From assembly GCA_025201375.1 (NCBI GenBank), contig JAIWZP010000058.1, positions 96,349 to 160,348 of the forward strand: a stretch of DNA of 64,000 nt. The letters run 5' to 3'. Under the pieces are notes generated by a model that worked only from the letters and a program-made list of their open reading frames with translations, did no database searches and had not been told where the DNA came from. Positions within the stretch are counted from its first letter, which is position 1. Each line of letters opens with the position of its first letter. Made by a program: the position numbers and the translations under genes. Below, piece by piece: positions 45,210 through 57,120 of the stretch. Source of the DNA: Gongronella butleri (taxonomy: Eukaryota; Mucoromycota; Mucoromycetes; Mucorales; Cunninghamellaceae).

Positions 45210-48200
45210 GCGCAATTTAGGAAGATTACACAGGTAACCTAGAGGCAAATGGCGATGATTGTTGTGCCATTGACTCATTTTTTTTCCACAACACTAGGTG
45301 TGCCAAAGATAATCGACGCGGCTGCAGCCAGCCTCCTCAGCGATGCTTCCTTGGACGGCTTGGTCATGATCTCGAGCAGCAATGATGTGAACAACCGTTC
45401 GGTGGCCTTGGGGGCGCAGCAGCACACCGCTATCTCTGTCATTGGCTCGTATTTTGAGCCATTGTACATTTCCAATGACGCAAATCCGTAAAAAGACCAC
45501 AAAAAAAAAAAAAAAAAAGAGGGGGGATGACATTGCGGGCTCACCTCGATTTTCTCACTACTCCAGATACACGTTCAATGTGCACGTTGACTCCCAACAA
45601 ATGGCGCAGATGGTTGTGAATGGGCTGATCAAGAACAACAACCAACGGCCCGTGTGTTTTTCAGAAGGGCATCCGTGGAAGAACAGCACGTTTTGTGAGC
45701 TGATTTACGATGAAATGAGACGCTCGTTCCCTTGGGAGGTGCCTCCACGCGACGACGTTGTCAACATCATCGAAATCAGCAGCCAAAGCAATGTCAATGG
45801 TCGCGTCATTGGCGTTCTCACAGACCTAAAAAGCCGAAATTACTCGGTGGACTCGGTCGTCACCTTTTCCGAGTACATTTTCAACGCCATCAACGTGGTA
45901 AAAAAGAAAAAAAAGAAAAAAAGGGTTACGATGACCAATTGGCCGTGGATTCTTGCTCACTTTTTTTTTTTAATTTTCTGCGTCTACAGAATGCGCCAAA
46001 CATACCACAATCTTCATCGACGGATATTTACACGGCATCCGACCTTTTCCAGCAGCAATGGACCATGATGGCCGGTCATATCGAACTTTCTTGGTCATTG
46101 AACACGTATTCTCAAGGGTTTTTGTCGCTTTTCAGCATTTTGCTGTCTCAAACGCTGACGTCGCAGCCTTGGGAAAAAGTGGCTCTGCATGCTTCGGCAC
46201 GAAACGACATTTGCCCGCCCGGAACGTACTATACCTTGCTATCGACATCGGCTTTTTGCATCACGGATAGCGGCGACGCGATCCGGTCGGTGCAATGCAT
46301 GCCTTGTTTGAACAACCAGGTGACGACGACGAGCAACCAGGCGGCGTGCCAGTCGTGCGATTACGGGATGGTGGCCAATGAGGGCCATACCCAATGCTTG
46401 CCGTGCAGCAATGGCAATGTGTCGCATTTCGAGTATTGTGTGGAATTTTTGAACAACGAACAGACCGAGCACGTGCACACGACATTGTCCATCGTGCTTC
46501 CCATCGTCTTTGGCTTGCTTTTCATCCTTGGCGGCTATCTGGCTTGGCGCTGGTGGCAACGTCGAAAGCGCATCCAGCTCAATGGTGGAGATGAGAACGA
46601 CGAGGACAATTGGCTGCTTTCCTATAGCAAACTCACGCATCCATCCATGCAATACGTCATGCTCGACCAACCAACCCTCGAAAAATCCGTCTCATCGCGC
46701 ACCTACTCGAGTGCCAATGTCTTCGACTTTCAAGGCACGGGGTTCGAGTCCATGAAAGACACCATCCCGCATTGGGCGCTTTGCGATGCCAAGCATCAGC
46801 CTGCACAAAGCGACGCCACTAAATCGTCTCTGTAAGATACACACAAAAAAAATTGAAAAAACGTGCGACGCGACGCGATGCAAGCTGATTTCGTGTTTCT
46901 TTTTTAGCAATTCCAATCGCCGCTTGTCCACGCTGATCATGCGCAGCCGCGTTGCCGAGGGCCCCACGCTGCGCAATGCCATTGGCATCCAGTAAGCCGC
47001 GAGAAATGCAAAAAGAAAACCCCCCATCTCACGCAAAACCTCCCCCCACTTCTAGTCGCAATTTAAGGGTGTTTATCAAGCAAATTGGCTTTAAGCAGCT
47101 GCATCTCAAGACGTGCTACCGCAAGGAAATTGATTTGATCAAGCACTGCCGCTCGCCAAACCTTGTCGAGTTCATTGGCGTCTGCACAGAGCAGCATAGC
47201 ACCTACATTGTCGAAGGTAGGAAAGGAAAAATCGCAAAAAAAAAGAGAAAAAAAAGAATCAGGATCATGAACGCCTTTTTTTTTATTGGTCCATTCAGAG
47301 TATTGCAGCAAGGGCACACTCGAGAGCGTGTTATCCAATAGCGATTATGTTTTGTCGTGGATTTTCCAATTTTCAATGATCAACGACCTGATTGACGGCA
47401 TGCGCTTCATTCACCGATCCAAGATTGCGATTCATGGCTTGCTGACCTCGCGCTCTTGCTACATTTCGGGCAAGTGGGAGCTAAAGATATGCGACTATGG
47501 CCTTCACAAAGTGCGCCAAGCCATGTACGACCCTGCCATCATTCAACGGCTCGAAAAACGACAATGCGGCGACGGCATCATCCTTCCCAATGACTCCACA
47601 TGGCGCTGGATAGCGCCAGAGTCCATCATCAGCATCTCGCCTGGCCTGGACATCACTATGCCATCCAAAAAGGCCGACATTTACAGGTAAAAAAAGCGAA
47701 AAAAAGAAACAGACCATTCTGATTTTATTTCTTACTCTCAATTGGCAGCATTGGCATCATCATGTGTGAAATCTTGACGCGCAAACAGCCATACCAAGAT
47801 CTGGATGAAAGTGAAGGTTTCGAAGATGAACATGATCTTTTACAGCGCATCATCCGTGATCGTGTCCGCCCCACACTCGTCGACCTTGAAACCATGGAAG
47901 ATGCAGGCCATACCAAGGGCTACAAGCGACTCAATGATCTGATCACGCATTGTTGGCAAAGCGATCCACAGCGCCGACCCACGCTCAATGAGCTCTGGGT
48001 AAAAAAACACCAACAAAAAACAAAAAAAAATGAAACGTTTCCTAATCATTCATTATTTACAGGATCGCATGAAGTCATTGGATCCGCAGCTGTCATCCTC
48101 AATGAACGTCGTGGACAACATGGCTGTCCTGGTAAGATACAACAGCCAACAATGCACAATCATGTACTAAACCCTTCCCCCTTTTTTTCAAGCTCGAGAC

Positions 48201-51200
48201 ATATGTCAATGACATGGAACGCCTTGTTCGCGAGCGCACTTCGAATTTACAGCAGCGCACCCTTGAATTGGAGGAAGAGCGCGCCAGGACACAAGCATTG
48301 TTGCAAGGTAAAAGCTCTGGTTCTCCTAAATTTTCTACCGGTCACGCTCATTTTTTGTTTTTTTTCTCTCTCTCTCTTTCGCACAGATTTGCAAGCTTCC
48401 AAAGAAAAAGCTGTTGCTGGTGCCGTTGCCAAGCAGAATTTCCTTGCCAACATGTCTCACGGTAAGCCATTAGCCGCGAAAAGACGCAAAAATGGGCACA
48501 TAACGCTCAATTATTTTTTTACGCGCACCCCCACTTAGAAATTCGCACTCCGATGAACGCGGTGATCGGCATGTCGCGCATCCTGATGGAGAGCGACCTT
48601 CCACCCGAGCTATACGATTGCGCTGAGACCATCGAGTCGTCGGGCAATCATTTGATGGCCATTATCGATGACATTCTCGATTATTCCAAGATTGAGTCGG
48701 GCAAATTGCTCCTCGAGCGCAATGTGCTTGACATGGTATGCAATGCGTGCATTTTTTTTGACTATTGCGGGCGGCTCATGTTCTTTTTTTTGTTTTCCAG
48801 ACATTTGCCGTGGAAAGCGCCATGAAGCTTGTTTCGCCTCACTTTTTGGAAAAGGGCATAGCGCTTTGGTACGAGATGGAAAGCGACGTGCCTGTCAAGG
48901 TCTTTGGCGATCTCGTGCGTCTCCGACAAATCATTTTGAACCTGTAAGCACCGATGAATTGCCTTTTTTTCGTTTTTGCTGATTTCTGGCCTCCCTTTTA
49001 CCAGCTTGTCCAATGGATTCAAGTTTACGCCATCTGGTGGATACGTGTTCCTTCACATCAAGATGCTGAGCAGCAAGCTGATTACACCGGATGAGCGTGA
49101 CGGCGCGGTGGAGCGCGAAACAGGCGAACGCGCCACGGAACGCGTGCGACTCGAGATTTCCGTGACAGACTCGGGCATTGGCATTCCTGCCGACAAGGTG
49201 GACTCGCTGTTCCAGTCGTTCACACAAGTCGACGCGTCGACGACGCGCAATTACGGCGGCACGGGCCTCGGACTTGCCATTTCACGCCAATTGTGTCGCA
49301 TGATGAGCGGCGACATGGTAAATTGCGACAGAAAACAAGCCATCCATGGGGTTTGTCTGACCTGTATTTTATTCTAGTTTGTGGAATCGACCTATGGAGA
49401 AGGGTCAACGTTCCGTTTCCAAGTGGAACTTGATCGACTGAGCGGAAGTGCGACGTACGGCGATCAAAACCACGTCGTGGACCTGCGCAAAGTGTGCGAC
49501 GGGATGATCCTGCTGTCGGAAAAGGCAAATATCAAAAAGGCATGGGCATCGACCTTATCCAATCTCGGCGTCAACAATGCAAAAGTGATGACAGTGCAAG
49601 AAGCCAAGGATCATTTTGCCGCGCTGTCTCCCGAATCGACCAAGCCGCCATTGCTGGTGGTGGATGTGGACGAATCGGTGATTCCAGCCATAGACCCCGA
49701 GCGCAAGACGACGGGTAGCGTGGCAATCCAGGTACTGAGACAGCAATGCCCGATTTTGTATGACATTCCGACGGTTTGCATCAATGACGTTCGACTCAAG
49801 CGATCCAATTCAACGCCGGCGAATGGCTCACGCGTATCTGGGATCAATTTGCCTTCCCACACTGGCCGCAAAAAGAGCATTGTGACGCATCAGCACCATC
49901 AATTGCAACAATTGCAATTGGACCATCAGAAAAAACAACAACAACAACAACAGCCAAATCCGCTCTTGGGACCTGATCAGCCATTACAGCCCATGGTCAG
50001 CCATCGCGAAATCTTTTATGATTTCGAGTGCGCGCCGCGTACACCCGTGGAAGATCCTGGAAATCCATTTGACCGCGTTCCGGTCATGGTTTATCGTCCT
50101 TTCCGCATGTCCTCGGTGATTGAAGTGTTTATCCAGACCGCGTCTTCGTTTGCTGCACCCACGTCTGGTGCAACAGGCACACGCGCTGGTCCCGAAAAGC
50201 CCCCAACGCTGCATTTACCTCAATTGCAGCAATTGCAGCAACAACAGCCGACACGGTCGCAATCCTGGTCGCACCAGCAGATGCGCCAGCCGCCGTCGCC
50301 ACGGTCGCCTCCGGCCAGCGGTACCGCCAAACACAGCAAACACGAGCGCAATCATTCGATTGCATCCTCTGAATTCTCGTACGGAACCGATTCGGCACGT
50401 TCATCCGTCAGCTCGCTTGGTGGTGACCCACGCCCGTCGACAGGCAGCGCCGGCAGCGCGTCGTCGCCCGGACGGAGGCGCCAGGTGCGGCGCAAGGCTG
50501 CGCCAAAGGCGATGCCCGGCGATCCATCGCTTGCCAAATTGCGATGTTTGCTAGTCGACGACAATCCCGTCAATCAAAAAGTGCTGTCGCGCATGCTTAA
50601 TCGCATGGGCTTGACGTGCCAATTGGCCGACAATGGCGAGATCGCGTGTGAGATTGTAAAGGATGCCATTGACAAAGGTAATCCCGTCGATCTCATCTTC
50701 ATGGACGTTTGGATGCCAATAATGAACGGGCTCGAAGCCACGGAGTGCATTCGGCGCAAATATTCGACGACAAAGTCTAAACCTTATATCATTGCCATGA
50801 CGGCATGTGTCATGCCCGGCGATCGCGACAAATGCATGCAAGCAGGTAATTTTTTTAAATTATTTTACAAAAAAAAAAAAAAAAAAAAAAAAAACTACGC
50901 GTTTTTTTTTTCTCGGGAGGTTTCTAACATTTTTATTCTCTTTTTAAAAAGGCATGAATGGCTTTGTTGGCAAGCCAGTGCGCAAGCATGAGCTTGAGAT
51001 GGCGGTGCACACATTCACGGAAGGATCGTTGTCATCGCCTCCAGCTACGCCAACAGGCCAAGACAAGCAGCAAGGCGAATACATCTCCGACGAACAACAC
51101 CCGCTCGCGGCCAATGGGCAAGAAAACAAAGCAGGCGGATCGCCGGTCGATACGCATCATTTGAACAGCAAACTCGAGCACCGGCGCAAGGAGTCCGTGC

Positions 51201-51316
51201 CGCGTGTCAACGTCGTTTCTTCCGACAGCGAGCCCCACTCTCGCTCCGACTCGTCTCTCTCCCTGATCCAATCTTCTGACTCGCTCTCCACCATCTCTGA
51301 TCACCCATTATCGTAG
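43773..51316 (+). CDS. Receptor hybrid histidine kinase: tandem PBP sensors + guanylyl-cyclase-receptor-like pseudokinase
   Basis: Twenty exons: 43773-44021, 44139-44531, 44615-44812, 44894-45145, 45221-45233, 45298-45487, 45567-45897, 45990-46831, 46908-46991, 47056-47216, 47299-47686, 47749-47998, 48063-48131, 48193-48307, 48387-48461, 48539-48735, 48801-48943, 49005-49317, 49378-50845, 50952-51316; ~2,031 residues in frame throughout. Order: two periplasmic-binding-protein-like domains (~25-360, [19 protein letters not shown]; ~375-600, [20 protein letters not shown]), Cys-rich stalk (~610-690), membrane span (~705-729, [19 protein letters not shown]), pseudokinase (~855-1130: VFIKQI Lys, HGLLTSRSC in place of HRD, KICDYGL, WRWIAPE), coiled signalling helix ([20 protein letters not shown]), H-box MSHEIRTPMN (His ~1202), N-box [26 protein letters not shown], a degenerate receiver (~1435-1560), low-complexity linker, and a full receiver (~1805-1930; [21 protein letters not shown]). 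Presumably an outer-membrane-facing ligand sensor feeding His-Asp phosphorelay. The true N-terminus with signal peptide is probably further upstream. Confidence 0.9.
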
Positions 51317-53835
51317 CGATTCCCCACCTCTCTCATCTTGCATTTTTCTATAGACAACATGCTTTTTAATAATAATTTGTAGATGCATTTGCATTTTTAA
51401 ATAGTGGATGCTGGTTGCGTTGGTTTCGTTCGGCCGCGAATCTTGCTTTGTTTATCTCAGCTGCGTGCACCGTGGAATGATGGTTCGTTGCCGAGAAAAT
51501 CGGGTTTGAAATCTTTAATTAATCGCATAATATCTGTGTAAGAAGTCCGTCTTTCGGGCCGACCAAGCGAATGAGAAACGATGCGCGAGCGCGTGCCTTT
51601 CCAACGGTACAAGTTTAACCGAGTGCGACGCGCATGAAATTGAGAAATTTGCAAATATTCATTACTCCGTGTTTTTTGATAATTTGCCATCAAGTATACT
51701 TTGTTTACTGTGCACTCAGCTATTCAAATCGACAATTCCACGCATTCTCGTTCAAATGAGCCCACTCTTGTGGCACTGCGATGGTTTGATGACTCGCAAT
51801 CACGATGTTCAAAAATAGTGAATTTCCCAAGGGGTGCAGTGGACCATTGGAAAACCACTAAATTTAGGTCCCTGGATCGCCTGGCCACCTCAAACACTTG
51901 GTACACGGCTCTCATTCACCGATAAAAAGACAATAAAAAACGGAGGTCCATTGGCTGGTTGTCGCGTAAAACGCGAAAAGCGGCAAATTTTCATCTCAAA
52001 GCAAACTCGGCGAGTATTGGCCGCAGCGCCTTGAAAATTAGTTCATCAGAACGAGCATGGCTCGCTGAGTGCGTGGATCTTAGTGATCCATGAAAAAAGT
52101 GCTTTTTAGGGCACCTTTACCCCGGTTTTGTCATCATAGTCAATTTTCGATGCGTGATAAAGCGCGTTAAATGTCGAGCTACACGCACCTTTTCTAAATC
52201 CAATCCATGTACCTGGTATGTCTCTTGCTAGTGGGTATGTCGGCGCAGCTTTATGGAGTCGTTTTTCTTGTGCAATTTGCCTTTGGAATTAAATACAAAA
52301 TTGTCCATTGCTCGTCAACGAGCAGATCGATCTCACTCTTTTTTGACATTTTTCGCGATTTCTCCCTGTGATGTCTCTTGTGTGCAAGTTTGGTGGAAAT
52401 CTGGCGACTCATGTTTTCAATTTTTGTTTTGGGTGCTTGCCAGGACAAAATTTTCATTTCGTGTGGCGCTCTCTTGGCAGCAATAACATGACCCAGCTCG
52501 ACTCCCACTGGGGTTTCCAGCTTGCCATTTTCACATTGAAACGCATTTCGGGCTGCGTCGTGCGTGCTTGGCCATTTTAGCTTTGACGCAGCTCTAAAAT
52601 TCATGGTCTGATTAGTTTCTCCGGATCAACTCGCTCAAAAGTTGCCAAATTTGAATCAAGTGATGTTGGACAAAGAAATCGAGCGATCTCAAGGCTCCCC
52701 CTCGGTCAATCAATTAGTGCAATTCTGAAGGCATGATGCAAAAGCAACGCTAAGCTTGAGCTTAACTAGAAAGTTGGCCAAAGTCTCAATAGAGCCAAAC
52801 CTGTTGGCAAGTGCACTGCATATTGTGATGGTCCGTGTGCGAGCGTAATTTGGGGTCTCAGGCGCCTGTATTCATCGAGCAAAGCGCATTTAACCCGATT
52901 TCATGAATTTTGCATTGGCGTGGCAAGAGCGCGTTCTCCTCGCGTTTCCTCGGCATATTTCGCGACGCTGGTGGTGACATGTGCTTGGGTGTAATTTGAG
53001 GCTTCAAGCATGGTGCGTTGTCGAAAGCTGACGCGTCTCATCCAATTTCATAAATTTGGCTTTGTTTGGCCGCTTTTGGTCGTTTTAGATCAAAGTCCAA
53101 TAAACCCTGCTAATCACACGGATTAGAGAATACGAACTGTATTGAAGAGTCGCGAGGACGCTCTGTTCTAGTCGGGCTGTTGACAATTTTCTGTACTTGA
53201 ATGACACGCGTCATATTTTTTTTACGGGGACGCGTGTCAGAAGCCCCATATTAAAATTACACACGCGAAGTATTGAGAGATACGTAGGATATGCCGACGT
53301 AACGCGAGGAGAACGTACTCCTGATGAGACAATGTCAAATTCATTCAATTGGATTGAGCGCGATTTTCTCGACGAAGAAATGCATCAGAGACTTTAAATG
53401 AAGCTCACACCACGAATCATCACAAGAGGTACACCTCGTTTCCCTTTTTTATGGGAAGAGATCCCAAAAATTCCACAATAAAACACGTCTTTTTAGTCTT
53501 TTGATGGGTTTTCACTAGATTTTCTACCTGCAGCAGTGGATTTCCCAAACGAGGTGGTTCCTGAGATAGAAGAGCATGGTACGTGCCCTGAGCTGCGGGC
53601 GCCGCGGACAATGAAATCTTTCAAAAGGACAAAGGACCAATGCGTCGCACGATACGCCGTTTCATTCATTTTCCCGCCTTTCTGTCCCACCTTTTCGTTC
53701 TCACCCAAAGGATAGCTGCAGGTAAGACACAAGTTCACTCAGTGCTTTCACCATGGCGTGTCGTCTCTATGGTTGCCTTTGTTTGGAAACAGTGACAAAC
53801 CCCTTGTTTTGACCTTCTTTTGCGCAGCGGACTAG
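51317..53835. other. Intergenic, largely repeat-derived
   Basis: About 2.5 kb with no supported gene. 51700-52670 is copy B of the interspersed repeat. From 52800 to 53100 two further blocks resemble each other ('gtgcgagcgtaatttggggt' and 'gtgcttgggtgtaatttgag'), suggesting more decayed repeat. The last 100 bases include the leader of the OB-fold gene. Confidence 0.45.
51700..52670. repeat. Diverged interspersed repeat, copy B
   Basis: Partner of 22490-23450, same orientation, collinear for nearly 1 kb with many substitutions. The copies share 'gcagcgccttgaaa', 'atccatgaaaaa' and 'cttgtgtgcaagtttgg' landmarks. No shared reading frame survives. Confidence 0.65.
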
Positions 53836-54343
53836 ATGATTCGCAAGTTACGGCCCTACAAGCACAATGTCGTCTTGACGGCCAAGGTCGTCGAGCTCAT
53901 GGTGACGGTGGAAGGCAAGGACATTGGTACGTTGACACGCGAAATTGCAAAGCAAAGTGTTTATCCATACAAATTTTCACTCACGCCGCTCCTCGCTCCT
54001 TTTTTTTTTTTTTTCTCTTTCGCAGACAGTCCCTGTGTAAACGAATACCTTATTGCGGATGATTCGGGCTGCGTGATGATGCGCGTCACGTCAAAACATG
54101 GTAAAAATAAGCTAAAATTGGAGGTGCAAGCGATATGGACGCAATTTTTACCTATTTTTCCGGCTAGTTATCGAGAACGGGCAATGGATCAGGGTGATCA
54201 ACGCGTACACAGACGTCGTCGACGCGTCGCTTCGCGTGGCAGTCGACAATGACAAGCAAATCTTCCCTATTGACACGCCTGCCAACAACGCGATCAATCT
54301 CTCGAACAATGTGTCCTTGATCAACTATGTCCAATGGCAATAA
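53836..54343 (+). CDS. Small OB-fold ssDNA/RNA-binding protein (SOSS-B-like)
   Basis: 113-residue protein in three exons (53836-53926, 54026-54100, 54168-54343). One OB fold: IRKLRPYKHNVVLTAKVVEL opens like the IKDLKPGxKNLN start of SOSS-B/hSSB proteins. YLIADDSGCVMMRV corresponds to the C-K-VADKTG-SI strand, and IENGQWIRVINAYTDVVDAS to the 'GDIIRL..GYASVFKG' strand pair. The C-terminus lacks the long disordered tail of hSSB1. Single-stranded nucleic-acid binding is family knowledge; in animals SOSS-B works with INTS3. Its neighbour, tail to tail, is an INTS2-like gene. Alternative: an unrelated RPA2-type or tRNA-anticodon-type OB protein. The ATG is preceded closely by an in-frame stop (tag at 53833), which fixes the start unless an upstream exon exists. 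Confidence 0.65.
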
Positions 54344-54685
54344 TTCCTTGTGTTTCGGCAATTGTATCCGCCCCACCGCCGGAATTGACGCGCCAGCTGC
54401 TCGTTTTTTTTTTTCTTACTTTCCACGTACTTGCCTTCCCTTGTAACCTTAGCTTTAGCCCGTGTATTCACCATCATGCATTCTCTCTGTATACCGACTT
54501 TGCCATGATCCATCTGTATATCCATCTCTTTGCGCGTCTCATCGGCACGCGCGATAAAATCGTGTCTATTTTTTTTCTTTTTCCTCGGCATTGCTCCCCT
54601 GTTCCTTTGCACAAAGACGATTAATAGGTTGTCTTCAATAGCGAAATAAAAAATGACAAAAAAAAACATGCATGACCACTTTTTT

Positions 54686-56975
54686 TTATGCGCGTGAAGC
54701 CAATTCTAACGGCTTGTTGCTCTCTGTGGCGTGTGCGGCCTCGTGTTTCACCTGTCGCACGGTGTCTGTTAGCACTTTGTGTAATTGCAAGAGGATGGTG
54801 ATGCGTCCGCTGCCCTGTTGCTCGAAGAAGGTGGCGGGTGGAGGCAGCCTGTTTTGGATGTCCAGCAGCACATTGGCAATGGTGTCGGCAAAAAAGGGAA
54901 ATGCGTGCGCCAGGTGAACAAACCCAGGCAGGGTCTGATTCAGGTACTCGGACGGCACGCAGTGCTGCGGTGGGTTGTGTGGGTCCGGCTCCACGCTCGA
55001 CGGGGCGACAGCAATCTTGAACAAACGCGGAAGAAGGCATTTTTCCGCCAAAGCAAGCCTAAAACAACAAAGAACACGTCAATTCATGTCGTTGATTCAC
55101 CGAGAAGGATGCGCGTACGTGGACTCTAACGGGTATCGTTCGCATAGATGGCAGCCAAGAAGCACGCCAAACACCTGTTTCTCAATGTATGGCTGGCGCA
55201 GCAGCTCGGGCAGGAAATTGGTCATGGTGACTATAAAAAAAAAAAAAACGGCGTCAGCCACGTGTCCATGGGATCGTCTTCATGCGTCGGCCTGCTTACA
55301 CAAGGATGGGACAAGATCCACCATCATGGGGATCAAATGAATCGCATAAGTTTGGAAATGCACGGCCTTGATGAGCAAATTGTCACGATCCTCCAGAAAC
55401 ACGGCATGAATGAAGCGACAAATCAACTTTCGGCGGCTATTCAGGGTATCTGGGAATGAAATAAAAAGCAAGACGCGTCAATTCCTCTCTTTTTTGCATT
55501 TTTTCCATTTTTTTTTCTTTTGCTACTTACCTTCCGTCTCGTTGGGGACGGCTTTGCATTTCTCGAGTAGCAGCTGGATAATGCTTGCTTCTTGGCCATT
55601 GACAAAGGCGATGACATTACGGTTGTTGAGTGGCACCTATGGATTAACGAGAGAAAAAGGAGCGAGCCATAAGATGAGAGCCATCCTTGCAATAACATCT
55701 CGCCACTTACATTAGGCTTGGGGAATTCGCAATGAAAGCGCTGCCAGATGCGATGGCGGCTGCTCGTTCGAATGCATTGCATGACCTGCAATAGCACGAA
55801 AACAAAGAATAAAGATGAAAATTCAAGTAATATTCGAAAAAAAAAAACGCGCTCATGGGGCTTACCAAGAGCCACAGTGGCAGGAGCTTGCTCGACTCGA
55901 ATATCCTCGGATCGCTTTGAAAAAGGAGCACAGGCGATTGGATGAGATCTTGGAATGTGACCGAGGTGCCTGGCGGCAGCAAAGCATTGACAGTGGCCAT
56001 CCACACCTGGTGCGGCACCCATTGATGGAAGCATTCCCACAGTGAGATGAACGCGTCAATCACAAGCGGATCGGTCGTCCTAAAAAATAAAACATGGCGC
56101 GTCAGGGTGCAAAAAATGGCATTTTTGCGCTCTTTTTGTCTCTCTCTCTCTTTTTTTTTTTACATTTCCAAGCAAGATGTGAGCATGGTCACGATGATGG
56201 TGTCTGCGTGTTTTTGCACGTTTGTGATTTGCATGCGCTGCAGTTGACTGAGAGCGAGGATGGCGGCGCGTGGATTCTCATGATGATGGTCTAGCGCGTG
56301 AATATGCTTTTTTATGCGATTTTGGTCGGCAAGAGGGTGTTTTGTGGCGCTGATGGCGGCTGGTTCGCGGCCCTCTCGCAACAGGAAGCTTGTGACATCG
56401 AGTAGCTCCGGGAAAAGACTCGCGGTGAGAGAGACAAATTCAGGATAAATAGCATCATATCCCGAATGATGCTCAATAAAGGTGAGCATGGCGCGCAATG
56501 GCACGGTGCGCACAACGTCAAAAATCGTGTATGCAGTGTGTCGTGGATGTGTCCCCCAGGACGGCAGCCCCTTGTATTTTGGGTCGGTGCGCAGCGCGAC
56601 AATGCCGTCATTGTAACAAAGCATGTAAAACGTCAAAAGAATGTCGCACGGCGTCCATGCGTCCCCTTTTTGCTGGAGTCGCGTCTCGACCGACTCTTCG
56701 GGCACCTTTTCTACCGAGCCAAGTAGGCAGCTACAGAATAAAAAAAAAGTGTTGGAAAAAAAAAAAGCGCGTTTCAAGCAAAAAAAAATAAAAAATAAAA
56801 AATAAATATAGCGAGGGTACCTATAAGCATATTCGTGGATCAGCTTTGGATAGATCGGGTCCAATGGTAGCGTGGCTTCCTCCAAGCAGTGCAACAGCTT
56901 GTGTTGATAGTCGATCCCTTGATAAACGCGGTTATGCAGCAGGTCATAAAGGTTGGTCGTGGCCGTGAGCGACAT
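54686..56975 (-). CDS. Integrator subunit 2 (INTS2)-like protein
   Basis: 583-residue helical-repeat protein in eight exons (minus 56821-56975, 56164-56730, 55866-56079, 55711-55785, 55531-55636, 55300-55449, 55119-55230, 54686-55058), in frame throughout. The C-terminal half follows animal INTS2: [14 protein letters not shown], then [40 protein letters not shown] and [20 protein letters not shown] line up with the VDQIPSL, FIPELIAQPELEKQIFAI, SHLCVQYALPKSL and LVSFCRAFPPLYEDIMSLL segments I recall from that family. Integrator cleaves nascent snRNA and other transcripts at paused RNA polymerase II; INTS2 is a scaffold of its core. The protein is about half the animal length, lacking the N-terminal portion, and the pyrimidine-rich leader before the ATG gives no sign of missing exons. 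It shares a 145-bp divergent promoter with the J-protein gene. Confidence 0.6.
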
Positions 56976-57120
56976 GAAGAACGAAAAAAGGGGAGGAGGA
57001 AGAAAAAGAGGGGGAAACGGCGGGATTTCAAATCAATTCCCTTTTTTATTCATTCACTCAAAAGGTGCCGCTTTGACCCTTTTTTTCCTTGTTCTTCTTC
57101 TTTCTCGTTTGCCTTTTGGG
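56976..57120. promoter_or_regulatory. Bidirectional promoter between INTS2-like and J-protein genes
   Basis: Only 145 bp separate the two divergent ATGs (56975 minus, 57121 plus). On the J-protein side the last 60 bases are T/C-rich; on the INTS2 side the leader is also pyrimidine-rich in sense. No TATA box visible. Confidence 0.5.

Noticed and set aside
48000..51316. A cyclase domain at the end of the receptor protein
   Set aside because: I looked for the guanylyl cyclase catalytic pattern after the signalling helix; instead an H-box and ATPase boxes are present.
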